A DNA stretch of 64,000 bases from Embleya sp040605455 (GTDB taxonomy: Bacteria > Actinomycetota > Actinomycetes > Streptomycetales > Streptomycetaceae), in assembly GCF_040605455.1 (NCBI RefSeq), contig NZ_JBEXCV010000018.1:21140-85139 (forward strand). Direction: 5' to 3'. How positions within the stretch are numbered: position 1 is the first letter of the stretch; every line of letters starts with the position of its first letter. The notes below the pieces were generated by a model. The model saw nothing but the letters and a program-made list of their open reading frames with translations. It was not told the origin of the DNA and did no database searches. The position numbers were made by a program, and so were the translations under genes. Shown here in pieces: positions 35,191-43,432 of this stretch.

Positions 35191-35227
35191 CCAGGAGCCA
35201 CCGAGTGACCAGGAGCCACCCAGTGAC
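35174..35227 (+). repeat. Triplicated 18-bp ribosome-binding-site/start-codon unit
   Basis: CAGGAGCCACC(C/G)AGTGAC is repeated three times head to tail (35174-35191, 35192-35209, 35210-35227). Copies 1 and 3 are identical and copy 2 differs by one base. Every unit holds an AGGAG and an in-frame GTG (35187, 35205, 35223). Confidence 0.9.
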
Positions 35228-36122
35228 CACTCAGCTCGGCTACGCGAGCCCCGTCGACATCGACACGTACGGTCCGTACGCGGTCACCGACCCGCAGTAC
35301 CCGTTCGCCGGTCTGATCGGCGACCCCGAATTCCCCGAGGAGGCCGGGCGATACCACCTGTATCTGTCGCACGGCTGCCCATGGGCGCACATCGCTGCGA
35401 TCGTGCGACATGCGCGCGGGCTCACCGAGATCGTCGGTGCGTCCTATGTGGACGAGGAACGCGACGCCCGGGGTTGGGCGTTCCGGGAGCGGTTCGGCCC
35501 GGACCCGGTGAACGGGTTCACCCTGCTGCGGGAGGCCTACGAGGCGACGGCGCCGGGCTACGCGGGGCACATCTCGGTGCCGACGCTGTGGGACCGGTCC
35601 GGCGATCGCATCGTGTCGAACGCGTTCGACGCCATTCCGAACAACCTGGCCACGAGCTTTGCCGAACTGGTCGGCGAGCACGCGCTGGACCTGTACCCGG
35701 AGGACCTGCGCGAGGCAATCGACATCACCGACACCGACTTCGCGACCGCCGCGCGCAAGGGCGGCCTGTGGACGTCGGAGGAGGGCGAGACGATCAACAC
35801 GCTGGAGCGCTCGGATGCGCATCTGGCGGACAGGCGCTACCTGTTCGGGGATCGGCTGACCATCTCGGACATCCGGTTCTGGGTGAAGCTGCTGCGCTTC
35901 CCGGAGACCTACCGGGCCGCGGTCACCCAGGACGGTCGCACCCTGGTGGACTACCCCAACCTGTGGGCCTACGCGCGAGACCTGTACACCCGGCCGGAGT
36001 TCCGCGAGACCACCGATCTCGCGGTACAGGCGGAGAACCGGCTGCGTCGGTTCCCCGAGTCGCCGGCCTCCCCCACCGCCGAGCAGTGGGCGGTGCCGCA
36101 GGACCGGTCAGCGCTGAGCTGA
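35223..36122 (+). CDS. ECM4/glutathionyl-hydroquinone-reductase-like thiol transferase 2
   Basis: 299 residues from GTG 35223 (311 from GTG 35187, which overlaps the upstream stop). Unlike paralogue 1 it has the canonical catalytic HGCPWAH (Cys about 52) of ECM4 proteins. VPTLWDRSGDRIVSNAFDAI and YLFGDRLTISDIRFWVKL are further family marks. The real start is ambiguous because of the triplicated ribosome site; homologous sequence begins only after the third GTG. It is likely co-translated with the FAD protein and regulated by cysteine leader 3. Confidence 0.9.
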   Translation: MTTQLGYASPVDIDTYGPYAVTDPQYPFAGLIGDPEFPEEAGRYHLYLSHGCPWAHIAAIVRHARGLTEIVGASYVDEERDARGWAFRERFGPDPVNGFTLLREAYEATAPGYAGHISVPTLWDRSGDRIVSNAFDAIPNNLATSFAELVGEHALDLYPEDLREAIDITDTDFATAARKGGLWTSEEGETINTLERSDAHLADRRYLFGDRLTISDIRFWVKLLRFPETYRAAVTQDGRTLVDYPNLWAYARDLYTRPEFRETTDLAVQAENRLRRFPESPASPTAEQWAVPQDRSALS

Positions 36123-36538
36123 CCCTCGGCTCGCCGATCCGACGCGGGGTCGGGTCGGTGTCGGTCCTGCGGGATGCGCCGCACGTTGGGACGCGTGCGC
36201 GCTGGGGATCCCGGGGTGCGGGACCGGATCGGGGTGCGCCGCCGGGCGGAGGGCGCCTGCGGCGCATCCCCGAGGTACCGGGCGATCCGGTGCGGAGGGC
36301 GACCGGATCGCCCGGGTGTTGGGTGGGCTGGTCGCCTGGGTCGCCCGGATGGGCTGCTCCGCTTGGGCCGCTCGGGAACGCATCGGGAGGGTGGGGATCT
36401 CGGCCTGCCCGGCCGGACGGCCGGAGGAAGGACGGAAGGACGGACGGACGGAGTCGAACGGGTTTGTGGGCCTGGGGGAATGACCGATCGGGTGTACCGC
36501 ACACGATCTGATGGATCGACCGGGCTCCGGCCCGGCCG
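36123..36538. other. Gene-free stretch before tRNA-Cys
   Basis: It contains the terminator of the preceding gene (36278-36315) and a short GGAC/GGAAG tetranucleotide run at about 36422-36452. No coding sequence is convincing. Confidence 0.5.
36278..36315 (+). terminator. Terminator after ECM4-like gene 2
   Basis: A perfect 14-bp stem (CCGGGCGATCCGGT with its complement) and a 10-nt loop, 156 bp past the stop codon. Confidence 0.7.
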
Positions 36539-36609
36539 GGTGGAGTGGCCGAGAGGCGAGGCAACGGCCTGCAAAGCCGTTCACGCGGGTTCGAATCCCG
36601 TCTCCACCT
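36539..36609 (+). tRNA. tRNA-Cys (GCA)
   Basis: 71-nt cloverleaf. The acceptor stem is GGTGGAG/CTCCACC with discriminator T, as expected for tRNA-Cys. The anticodon stem ACGGC/GCCGT encloses CTGCAAA (anticodon GCA), and the T-arm carries GGTTCGAATCC. CCA is not encoded. It lies at the end of the cysteine-leader island. Confidence 0.95.
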
Positions 36610-36687
36610 CGAAGGGCTGAACGCCGCACGAACTGCGGGCGGCCGGAGCGGAGTTCCCGGACTCCGAGATCACGGCCGTGCGCCTGC

Positions 36688-36717
36688 GGCCCTCGTGGGG
36701 CTTTGCCCACGAGGGCC
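36688..36717 (+). terminator. Hairpin downstream of tRNA-Cys
   Basis: GGCCCTCGTGGG pairs with CCCACGAGGGCC (12 bp, 6-nt loop), 79 bp after the tRNA. Confidence 0.6.
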
Positions 36718-36990
36718 CACGACTTGCCACCCGAGGTTCCGTGCGCTCGCGCGCCGCGCGGCCTTGGGCGTCGACGACAAAGTCGGCCCGGGAACGACAA
36801 TGGTCGACGCCGAACCGACAAGGATGCGCTCGCGACGGGTCCGTTGCTCGGTGGAACGCGCGGACGAGGGAAAAGATTCGGGCGCCGGGTGAACCTTGGC
36901 CCCCTTCGGGCCGCCCAAAGGATGGACGCCGTTCACTCGCAGTCCCGAGAATGTCCCGAACCTGTCCCTTTCGCTTTTCGGAGGCCCTGG

Positions 36991-39501
36991 GTGACATTCC
37001 GTCAGCATTCGTCTCGACGACGATCCGTGCCGAGTACGCGGCGGCGACGGATCGGTGTCGTGGCCACGACCGTGGCCGGCGCCCTCGCCGGCGGCGCGCT
37101 CGTCATCGCGCCCGCTCCCGCCGTTGCGGCGCCCGCCGTGGACGTGTTGCTCGCCGAGGTGTACGGCGGCGGCGGCAACAGCGGCGCAAGCCTGACCAAC
37201 GACTTCATCGAGTTGGCGAACAAGGGTCCGGCCGCCGTCGCGGTCGATGGTTGGAGCGTGCAGTACCTCCCGGCCGCGCCCAAGCCGACGTCGGCCTGGC
37301 AGGTCACCGTGCTGACCGGCGCGGTGGCGCCCGGCGGCCGGTACCTGATCGGCGAGGCCAAGGGCGCCGGCGGCACCCTCGCGCTGCCCACTCCGGACGC
37401 GCAGGGTGCGATCAACATGTCCGGCACCGGCGGCACCGTCGCGCTGGTCCGCGGCACCACGGCGCTCACCTGCCTGACCGCGGCGGACTGCCTGGCCGAC
37501 GGCCGGGTCGTGGATGTCGCGGGCTACGGCGACGCGGTGGTCCGCGAGGGCACCCCGGCGGCCGGCGCGTCGAACTCGGCTTCGGTGGGCCGGACTTCTT
37601 CGCTCGCGGACACCGACGACAACGGCGCGGACTTCGCCGCGGGTGCACCGACGCCGCTCAACGCGCGTGGACAGGGTCCGACCGACCCGGGTCCGGGCGA
37701 GCCCGAGCCGACCAACGCGCGGATCCACGAAATCCAGGGCACCACCCGGGTGTCGCCGAAGAACGGGACTCGGGTGACCAGCGTGCCGGGCGTGGTGACC
37801 GGTGTGCGCAGCTTCGGCAGTGCACGCGGCTTCTGGTTCCAGGACACCCAGCCGGACGACGATCCCCGCACGTCCGAGGGGCTGTTCGTGTTCACCGGCA
37901 CGGTCACCCCGAAGGTCGCGGTCGGCGACGCGGTCAAGGTGACCGGCAAGGTCGAGGAGTTCTATCCGGGCGGCGCGAACGCCGGCGGCCAGTCGCTGAC
38001 CCAGGTCACCGACGCCACGTGGGTGGTCGGCGCATCCGGACAGACGTTGCCCGCACCGGTATCGCTCGACGCGGCGACCCTGCCGGACGCGTACACGCCC
38101 ACCGGGACACCCTCGATCGAGGCACTCGCGCTGGAGCCGACGAAGTACGCGTTGGACCTGTACGAGTCGCTCGAAGGCCAGTTGACGCGCGTAGGCGAAT
38201 CGCGCGTGGTCGGCCCGAGCACCTCGTTCGGCGAATTGTGGGTCACCCTGGAGCCGACGCAGAACCCGACCGCGCAGGGCGGCACGCTGTACAACGGGTA
38301 TGACGCGCAGAACAGCGGCCGGCTCAAGGTCGCGTCGCTGATCCCGTTCTCCCAGGAGCCGTTCCCGCAGGCGAACGTCGGCGACACGCTCACCGGTGAG
38401 ACCGCCGGCCCGCTCACGTACGACCAGTTCGGCGGGTACTCGCTGGCCGCGACCACGCTGGGCAAGGTGGTCGAGGGCACGCTGACGCCGGAGACGACGC
38501 GGGACCAGAAGAACAGCGAACTCGCGGTCGCCACGTACAACGTGGAGAACCTCTCCCCCAAGGACACCCAGGCCAAGTTCGACCGGCTCGCGAAGGGCAT
38601 CGTCACCAACCTGTCCACGCCGGACGTGGTGGCCCTGGAGGAGATCCAGGACAACAGCGGACCCACCAACGACGGTGTGGTCGCCGCCGATCAGACGCTG
38701 GACAAGCTGGTCGCGGCGATCAAGGCTGCGGGCGGACCGGCCTATTCGTGGCGCTCTATCGAGCCGGTCGATGGCAAGGACGGCGGCCAGCCGGGCGGCA
38801 ACATCCGTAACGCGTTCCTGTTCGACGCTACGCGCGTCGAGTTCGTGGACCGTCCCGGCGGCGGTTCCACGAGCGCGGTGGGCGTCCGCAAGGACTGGCT
38901 GGGGCGTACCCGGTTGACCCAGTCCCCGGGCCGGGTCTCCCCCGCGGACCCGGCGTGGGAGAACAGCCGCAAGCCGCTCGCGGCGGAGTTCCGCTTCCGC
39001 GGCAAGACGGTGTTCGTGATCGCGAACCACTTCGCCTCCAAGGGCGGCGACCAGGCGCTGGACAGCCGATTCCAGCCGCCGACGCGCAGCTCGGAGGTCC
39101 AGCGGGTGGCGCAGGCGAAGGTGCTGCGCTCGTTCGTGGACGAGCTGCTGAAGTCCGACCCGAAGGCGAATTTGGTGGTGCTCGGCGACCTGAACGACTT
39201 CGCGTTCTCGCCGACGCTCAAGACGCTCACCGACGGCGGCGCACTGCGCACGATGGTCGACACGCTGCCCGCGAACGAGCGCTGGGGATACGTGTTCAAC
39301 GGCAACAGCCAGATGCTCGACCACATTCTGACCAGCCCGCGGATCAGCCGCTTCGAGTACGACATCGTGCACGTGAACGCGGCGTTCGCGGACCAGGCAA
39401 GCGATCACGATCCGCAGGTGCTGCGTGTGCACCCGAGCACGGGGAACGACTTCCTGGATCTGCTGGAGCAGCTGTGGGAGGAGTTGTTCGAGCGGTCCTG
39501 A
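36991..39501 (+). CDS. Secreted lamin-tail / endonuclease-exonuclease-phosphatase protein
   Basis: 836-residue extracellular nuclease- or phosphatase-like protein. Sec signal peptide: RRRRIGVVATTVAG...VAAPA. A lamin-tail domain (about 48-215, LLAEVYGGGGNSG...NDFIELAN) is followed by an OB-like domain (about 235-440). The EEP catalytic domain (about 510-825) has TYNVENLSPKD, VVALEEIQDN, VIANHFASKGG, LVVLGDLNDF and the final SDHDPQV. The architecture resembles ExeM-type extracellular nucleases. GTG 36991 follows GGAGG by 6 nt; ATG 36922 would add a tail without signal features. Confidence 0.92.
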   Translation: MTFRQHSSRRRSVPSTRRRRIGVVATTVAGALAGGALVIAPAPAVAAPAVDVLLAEVYGGGGNSGASLTNDFIELANKGPAAVAVDGWSVQYLPAAPKPTSAWQVTVLTGAVAPGGRYLIGEAKGAGGTLALPTPDAQGAINMSGTGGTVALVRGTTALTCLTAADCLADGRVVDVAGYGDAVVREGTPAAGASNSASVGRTSSLADTDDNGADFAAGAPTPLNARGQGPTDPGPGEPEPTNARIHEIQGTTRVSPKNGTRVTSVPGVVTGVRSFGSARGFWFQDTQPDDDPRTSEGLFVFTGTVTPKVAVGDAVKVTGKVEEFYPGGANAGGQSLTQVTDATWVVGASGQTLPAPVSLDAATLPDAYTPTGTPSIEALALEPTKYALDLYESLEGQLTRVGESRVVGPSTSFGELWVTLEPTQNPTAQGGTLYNGYDAQNSGRLKVASLIPFSQEPFPQANVGDTLTGETAGPLTYDQFGGYSLAATTLGKVVEGTLTPETTRDQKNSELAVATYNVENLSPKDTQAKFDRLAKGIVTNLSTPDVVALEEIQDNSGPTNDGVVAADQTLDKLVAAIKAAGGPAYSWRSIEPVDGKDGGQPGGNIRNAFLFDATRVEFVDRPGGGSTSAVGVRKDWLGRTRLTQSPGRVSPADPAWENSRKPLAAEFRFRGKTVFVIANHFASKGGDQALDSRFQPPTRSSEVQRVAQAKVLRSFVDELLKSDPKANLVVLGDLNDFAFSPTLKTLTDGGALRTMVDTLPANERWGYVFNGNSQMLDHILTSPRISRFEYDIVHVNAAFADQASDHDPQVLRVHPSTGNDFLDLLEQLWEELFERS

Positions 39502-39525
39502 GGGGGATCGACGTCGGGCCCACCC

Positions 39526-39575
39526 GGGGCTGCTCTCGATGACGGGCCCGGGGGCTGCTCTCGATGACGGGCCGG
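39526..39575. repeat. 25-bp tandem duplication
   Basis: GGGGCTGCTCTCGATGACGG-containing 25-mers occupy 39526-39550 and 39551-39575 and differ at one position. Confidence 0.8.
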
Positions 39576-39615
39576 GACTCGTCTCGGCGCCGGTCGGTCT
39601 TGACCTCGATCTCGA

Positions 39616-39663
39616 CTCGGACTCGGAGTCGGAGTCGGAGTCGGAGTCGGACTCGGAGTCGGG
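39616..39663. repeat. Hexanucleotide microsatellite (S-TCGGA)n
   Basis: Eight consecutive units of GTCGGA or CTCGGA in the gene-free 39502-39841 interval. One frame would encode SDSESESES, but no gene context supports translation. Nothing else is seen in the interval. Confidence 0.8.
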
Positions 39664-39841
39664 TCCGAACTCGGGCTCGGCGTCGCCGGGTCCGGGTTCG
39701 GGTCTGCGGCCTCAGTTTTGACGTAGCGTCACCTCGCGCCCGGCACCGGGGTCGGTGTCGGTGTCGGGCGCGAGGGTCGTCCGGGCGGTTCGGGCTGCCC
39801 GAGCCGGCGGGCGGGCTATCCGGGCCACCCGTCGCTTGGAA

Positions 39842-41101
39842 CTACAGGCCGGTGGCAGGCGGTTCGACCTGAGACAGCGCCCGCGCGGCCGCCTCGGCCA
39901 GGGCACAGGCGTCGGCGACGCAGTCGTAGTCGACGTGTTCGGGCAGGTCCGTGTGCAGGTGGTAGTGCGGGATCAGCTTCTGGTCGTCGATCGAGACCAG
40001 GGTCGCCGTCGGGTAGCCGTGCCGATTGGGCACCACGCCGTCGGTGGAACTGCGTGAGCGCAGTCCGGTCAGCACCGCGATGTCGTTGCGAGTGGCGCAC
40101 TCGGAGAGCAGGTTGTTAAACGGGACGTCGTAGGGCTCCATGTGCAACGGGCCCTCGGCCTCCAACAGGACCAAATTTCCCGAACCGACCGTGTCGACGT
40201 TGAGGAACCACGTGCGTTCGCGGTCGAGTTCGGGGAAGTGGCGGCGGGCAAAGCCCCGGATACCCTCCTGGAGCGCTTCCTCGGCACCGGCCGAGACAAG
40301 CAACACCCGTACGCCAGCCACCGGTTCGTCGCGCAGCGTGGCGGCGAGCGCGACCAGCACGGCGACTCCGGACAGGTTGTCGTTGGCACCCGGGACCGCG
40401 CGACTGCGGCCTATCTGGGTGAACGCGGCCGTACTCACCGCGGCGAGGCCGATCCCGGCACGGCGCACGCCGTTGGCCCCGGTGGCCGCGCCGAGCGCGA
40501 TCAGGGCGGGGCCGGCGACCACCGGCCACCACAGCGGCGGGTTCTCACTCGCCTTGTCCACCAGGTGCGGGTAGCGGGTGGCCAACCAACGCGCGGCCCG
40601 CTCGTCGAACACCGCTCCTGTCGGCGCCGCGTCGTGATGTGCCGTCACCACGAGGGTGCGCGCCGCGTCCGGGTCACCGACGGAGGCGACCACGTTGTAC
40701 GCGCTGCGCCGCCGGCCGCCGAGGACGCGACGGGCGTACTGGCCGCGATAGGAGATGTCGTCGGCGATGCCGAGGGCGGCGGCGGCGGCAACCAGCGTTG
40801 CCGAGACCCGCGAACGCCCGGCGAGCAGACCGGCCACCGTCGCGATCGCGGTGAGCGTCCCGATCGGGCGCGCGTACGACGTGTACGCCGGCTCCTCCTC
40901 GACCACGGCGTCCCTGGCCCCGAGTTCGCGCAGCATCTCCGCGATGCGCTGCGCCGCCTCGCGCTCGCCGGCCGAGGTGGGCAGCCGCTCGATCTTGGCC
41001 AACGGCTCTATCACGGCCCGCAGTTCGGCCTCGGACGGCCGGCGCGACCGCTTCCTGCGGCTGTGCCCCCGAAGTGCGTCGTTTCCCCCGCGGCTCGTCA
41101 T
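39842..41101 (-). CDS. M28-family zinc metallopeptidase, membrane-associated
   Basis: 419-residue aminopeptidase-like protein. Zinc ligands and catalytic residues follow the M28 pattern: His155/Asp157 (TAHHDAA), Asp241 (PGANDNLSG), Glu274/275 (SAGAEEAL), Asp303 (NVDTVG) and His383 (HLHTDLPEH). Two hydrophobic segments (about 80-112 and 191-228) sit inside the N-terminal half, an insertion suggesting membrane attachment; there is no signal peptide. The N-terminus is strongly basic. Confidence 0.9.
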   Translation of the reverse strand: MTSRGGNDALRGHSRRKRSRRPSEAELRAVIEPLAKIERLPTSAGEREAAQRIAEMLRELGARDAVVEEEPAYTSYARPIGTLTAIATVAGLLAGRSRVSATLVAAAAALGIADDISYRGQYARRVLGGRRRSAYNVVASVGDPDAARTLVVTAHHDAAPTGAVFDERAARWLATRYPHLVDKASENPPLWWPVVAGPALIALGAATGANGVRRAGIGLAAVSTAAFTQIGRSRAVPGANDNLSGVAVLVALAATLRDEPVAGVRVLLVSAGAEEALQEGIRGFARRHFPELDRERTWFLNVDTVGSGNLVLLEAEGPLHMEPYDVPFNNLLSECATRNDIAVLTGLRSRSSTDGVVPNRHGYPTATLVSIDDQKLIPHYHLHTDLPEHVDYDCVADACALAEAAARALSQVEPPATGL

Positions 41102-41197
41102 CCCGCCACGATGCCACGCCCACCCGCACCCTGTCCGCCCCGCCGAGCACCTTTGTTACCGGCGAGTCGGTTCGGGGGGCGAGTTCGGACGGTGAGC

Positions 41198-41258
41198 ATG
41201 GGCAATGGGCTTGGACGATGGGCATGTGCGGTCGGCTTGGACGATCGGCATGGGCGAT
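41198..41258. repeat. Degenerate 26-bp tandem repeat
   Basis: Two copies of about 26 bp around GGCTTGGACGATSGGCATG, with a third partial copy, between the M28 and EamA genes (218-bp gap). Confidence 0.6.
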
Positions 41259-41319
41259 GGGCTCAGCGGGCGGGCTCGGGAGCGGCCGGCTCCGGCGGTG
41301 GGTTCGGCCGGGTGCAGCC

Positions 41320-42240
41320 CTAGCGGCACCCGGGCGCGTCCACCGCCCCCGGCAGCTCCGTGGCCTCGTCGGTCACCGCGGCCGGCGCCGCGTTCTTGCG
41401 CGTCGCCAGTACCGCTCCGCCCAGGATCAGCACGAACGACGCCCCGATCGCGAGCGTGAACCTCTCGTCCAGGATCAGCACCCCGGCCGCCACCGCGACC
41501 GCCGGATTGACGTACGTGATCACCGTCGCCCGCGCCGCACCCACCTCGCGCACCAGTTCGAAGAAGATCACCATCGCGATCGCGGTGCACACCAGCGCCA
41601 GCACGCCCATCGCGCCCAGCGCCTTGCCGCCCGGCACGTGCGAGGGCCACTGCGCGGCGGCGAGCGGTATGTACACCAGCGCGGTGAAGCCCAGGCACAC
41701 CACGGTCATCGGCAGGCTCGGCACGTCCTTGAGCCTGCGCTCCGCCACCAGCGCCGCACCCGCGTAGCACAGGGCCGTCGCGAGCACCTCGAGCGCCGCC
41801 CACGGATCCCCGCCGCCGAGGGTGGGCCCGGCCAGTACCGCGACCCCGCCGAACCCGATCGCCAGACCGGCCCAGCGCACCGGACCCATGCGCTCGGTGC
41901 CACCGGTCAGGTACACCAACACCGCCCCGAAGATCGGCACCGACGCGATCAGCAGCCCGGTCGTCGAACTGGACAGCCGCCGCTCGGCGTCCGAAAGCAT
42001 CCACCAGGGCCCGACGAACTCGGTCACCGCGAACACCAGAAGTGGCCACTTGTACGGGCCCAACCCCCGCATGCCCGCGCCGCGCAGCGCGAACGGCAAC
42101 AGCAGCAGGGCCCCGAGTCCGGTGCGCACGAACACCAACACGCCGGGCGAGACCTCGTCCACCGCGACTTTGATCAGCAGGTACGGGATCCCCCAGATCA
42201 CGCACATGCACGCGAACAACAACGCTCCACGACGACTCAC
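41320..42240 (-). CDS. EamA/DMT-superfamily transporter
   Basis: 306-residue ten-helix exporter with two EamA repeats. The N-terminal LLFACMCVIWGIPYLLIKVA is the usual first helix of the family, and VITYVNPAVAVAAGVLILDE is the conserved end of the second repeat. GTG 42240 is the start. It probably exports small metabolites. It lies 37 bp downstream of an AraC regulator on the same strand, which suggests local control. Confidence 0.93.
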   Translation of the reverse strand: MSRRGALLFACMCVIWGIPYLLIKVAVDEVSPGVLVFVRTGLGALLLLPFALRGAGMRGLGPYKWPLLVFAVTEFVGPWWMLSDAERRLSSSTTGLLIASVPIFGAVLVYLTGGTERMGPVRWAGLAIGFGGVAVLAGPTLGGGDPWAALEVLATALCYAGAALVAERRLKDVPSLPMTVVCLGFTALVYIPLAAAQWPSHVPGGKALGAMGVLALVCTAIAMVIFFELVREVGAARATVITYVNPAVAVAAGVLILDERFTLAIGASFVLILGGAVLATRKNAAPAAVTDEATELPGAVDAPGCR

Positions 42241-42277
42241 GGCCGTGTCCCCTCAATCTCTTGATCGAAGAGGATGA

Positions 42278-43432
42278 TCAACCACGCGGGGCCGATCGGT
42301 CTAGAACGTGGTTGCGGAGCACGCTGCTGCGGTAGCCGGCGGGGGTCACGCCCAGCACTCGGCGAAACCATCGCCCCAGATGCGCCTGATCCGCGAACCC
42401 GACCGCGAGCGCCGCCTCGGCCGGCGTCATTCCCGCGGCGAGCAGCACCTTGGCACGGGCGACCCGGTGCTGGGCGAGCCAGGCGTACGGGGGCAACCCG
42501 ACCGCGTCGCGAAACGCACGCAGGGTCTGGTAGCGGGACAGCCCGATCCCGGCCGACAGCTCGCTCAACGACGGCGGCCGCACCAGCTGGTCGGCCAGCC
42601 GCTCACGAACCGCGCGGGCCACCCGGGCGGCGTCCGGCGAGCCGGGCCGATCGGCCCGGGCCTGTACCGCGTACCGCCCGACGAGGGCCCGCAGCACCTC
42701 CACGACGCGGGACTCGCCCTCGAACGCGTCGCCGCCGGCGGTCAGGTGCACGTGCACGGCGACCATCTCGGCGGCGAGCGCCGGATCCGCCACCAGCAGC
42801 GACGGGAAGTGCGGGGCGGGGCCGGGCAGGTCCTCGCCGACCAGGGCTGCCGAGGGATAGAAGACGCGGTAGGCGTACCCCTCGGGGATGCCGGGACCGC
42901 CGGTGTGCGTCTCGCCCGGCTCGGCGACCACGATGGTGCCGGGCCCGGATCGGTGCACCGTGCCGCGGTAGCCGATCTGCTCGACGCCCTCGACGCACAC
43001 CCCGATCGCGTACTCCTCGTGCGCGTGCGGCGCGTACCGGTGCCGGCGAAATCGCGCGGTCATCAGGTCGAGGGGTGTGTCCTCGACGCCGTAGACGCGC
43101 GTCCACACGGCGGACTCGCCGCGCCCGCGGTCGGGACGCCCGCGCGCGTCGGGGTGAGGGCTGCCGGGGGCGCTGGGTGGGACGGGCAGGTCGCGCGGTT
43201 CGGGTCGGCCGGGTGGGCTGGGCGCATGGGGTGGGCTGGGCGGGCTGGGCGGGTCGGGTGCGCGGAGGCCGCCGGGGGCGCCGGGCGGTTCGGGTGGGGC
43301 GGACGGGCCGGGTGCGCGGAAGCTGCCGGAGGCGCCGCCGGGTATCCGGTGGCCGCCCGGTGGGCCGGGCCGGCCGGGTGTGCCATGTACACGGGGGCCG
43401 CCGGGGCCGCCCGGTACGGGGTCACCATTCAT
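42278..43432 (-). CDS. AraC-family regulator with long Pro/Gly-rich N-terminal tail
   Basis: 384 residues. The AraC ligand-binding cupin (about 110-260: RRHRYAPHAHEEYAIGVC, VVAEPGETHTGG) and the C-terminal double HTH (about 275-375: SLSELSAGIGLSRYQTLRAF, AVGFADQAHLGRWFRRVLG, TPAGYR) are standard. The first 105 residues are almost only Pro, Gly, Ser, Arg and Ala and are encoded by internally repetitive DNA. Translation may really begin later, for example near residue 106-124, although an 11-bp overlap with the preceding gene argues for coupling at 43432. Confidence 0.88.
   Translation of the reverse strand: MNGDPVPGGPGGPRVHGTPGRPGPPGGHRIPGGASGSFRAPGPSAPPEPPGAPGGLRAPDPPSPPSPPHAPSPPGRPEPRDLPVPPSAPGSPHPDARGRPDRGRGESAVWTRVYGVEDTPLDLMTARFRRHRYAPHAHEEYAIGVCVEGVEQIGYRGTVHRSGPGTIVVAEPGETHTGGPGIPEGYAYRVFYPSAALVGEDLPGPAPHFPSLLVADPALAAEMVAVHVHLTAGGDAFEGESRVVEVLRALVGRYAVQARADRPGSPDAARVARAVRERLADQLVRPPSLSELSAGIGLSRYQTLRAFRDAVGLPPYAWLAQHRVARAKVLLAAGMTPAEAALAVGFADQAHLGRWFRRVLGVTPAGYRSSVLRNHVLDRSAPRG

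Noticed and set aside
39425..39721. Frame encoding an SDSESES-rich peptide
   Set aside because: Produced by the hexanucleotide microsatellite continuing from inside the nuclease gene in another frame; no start or context.
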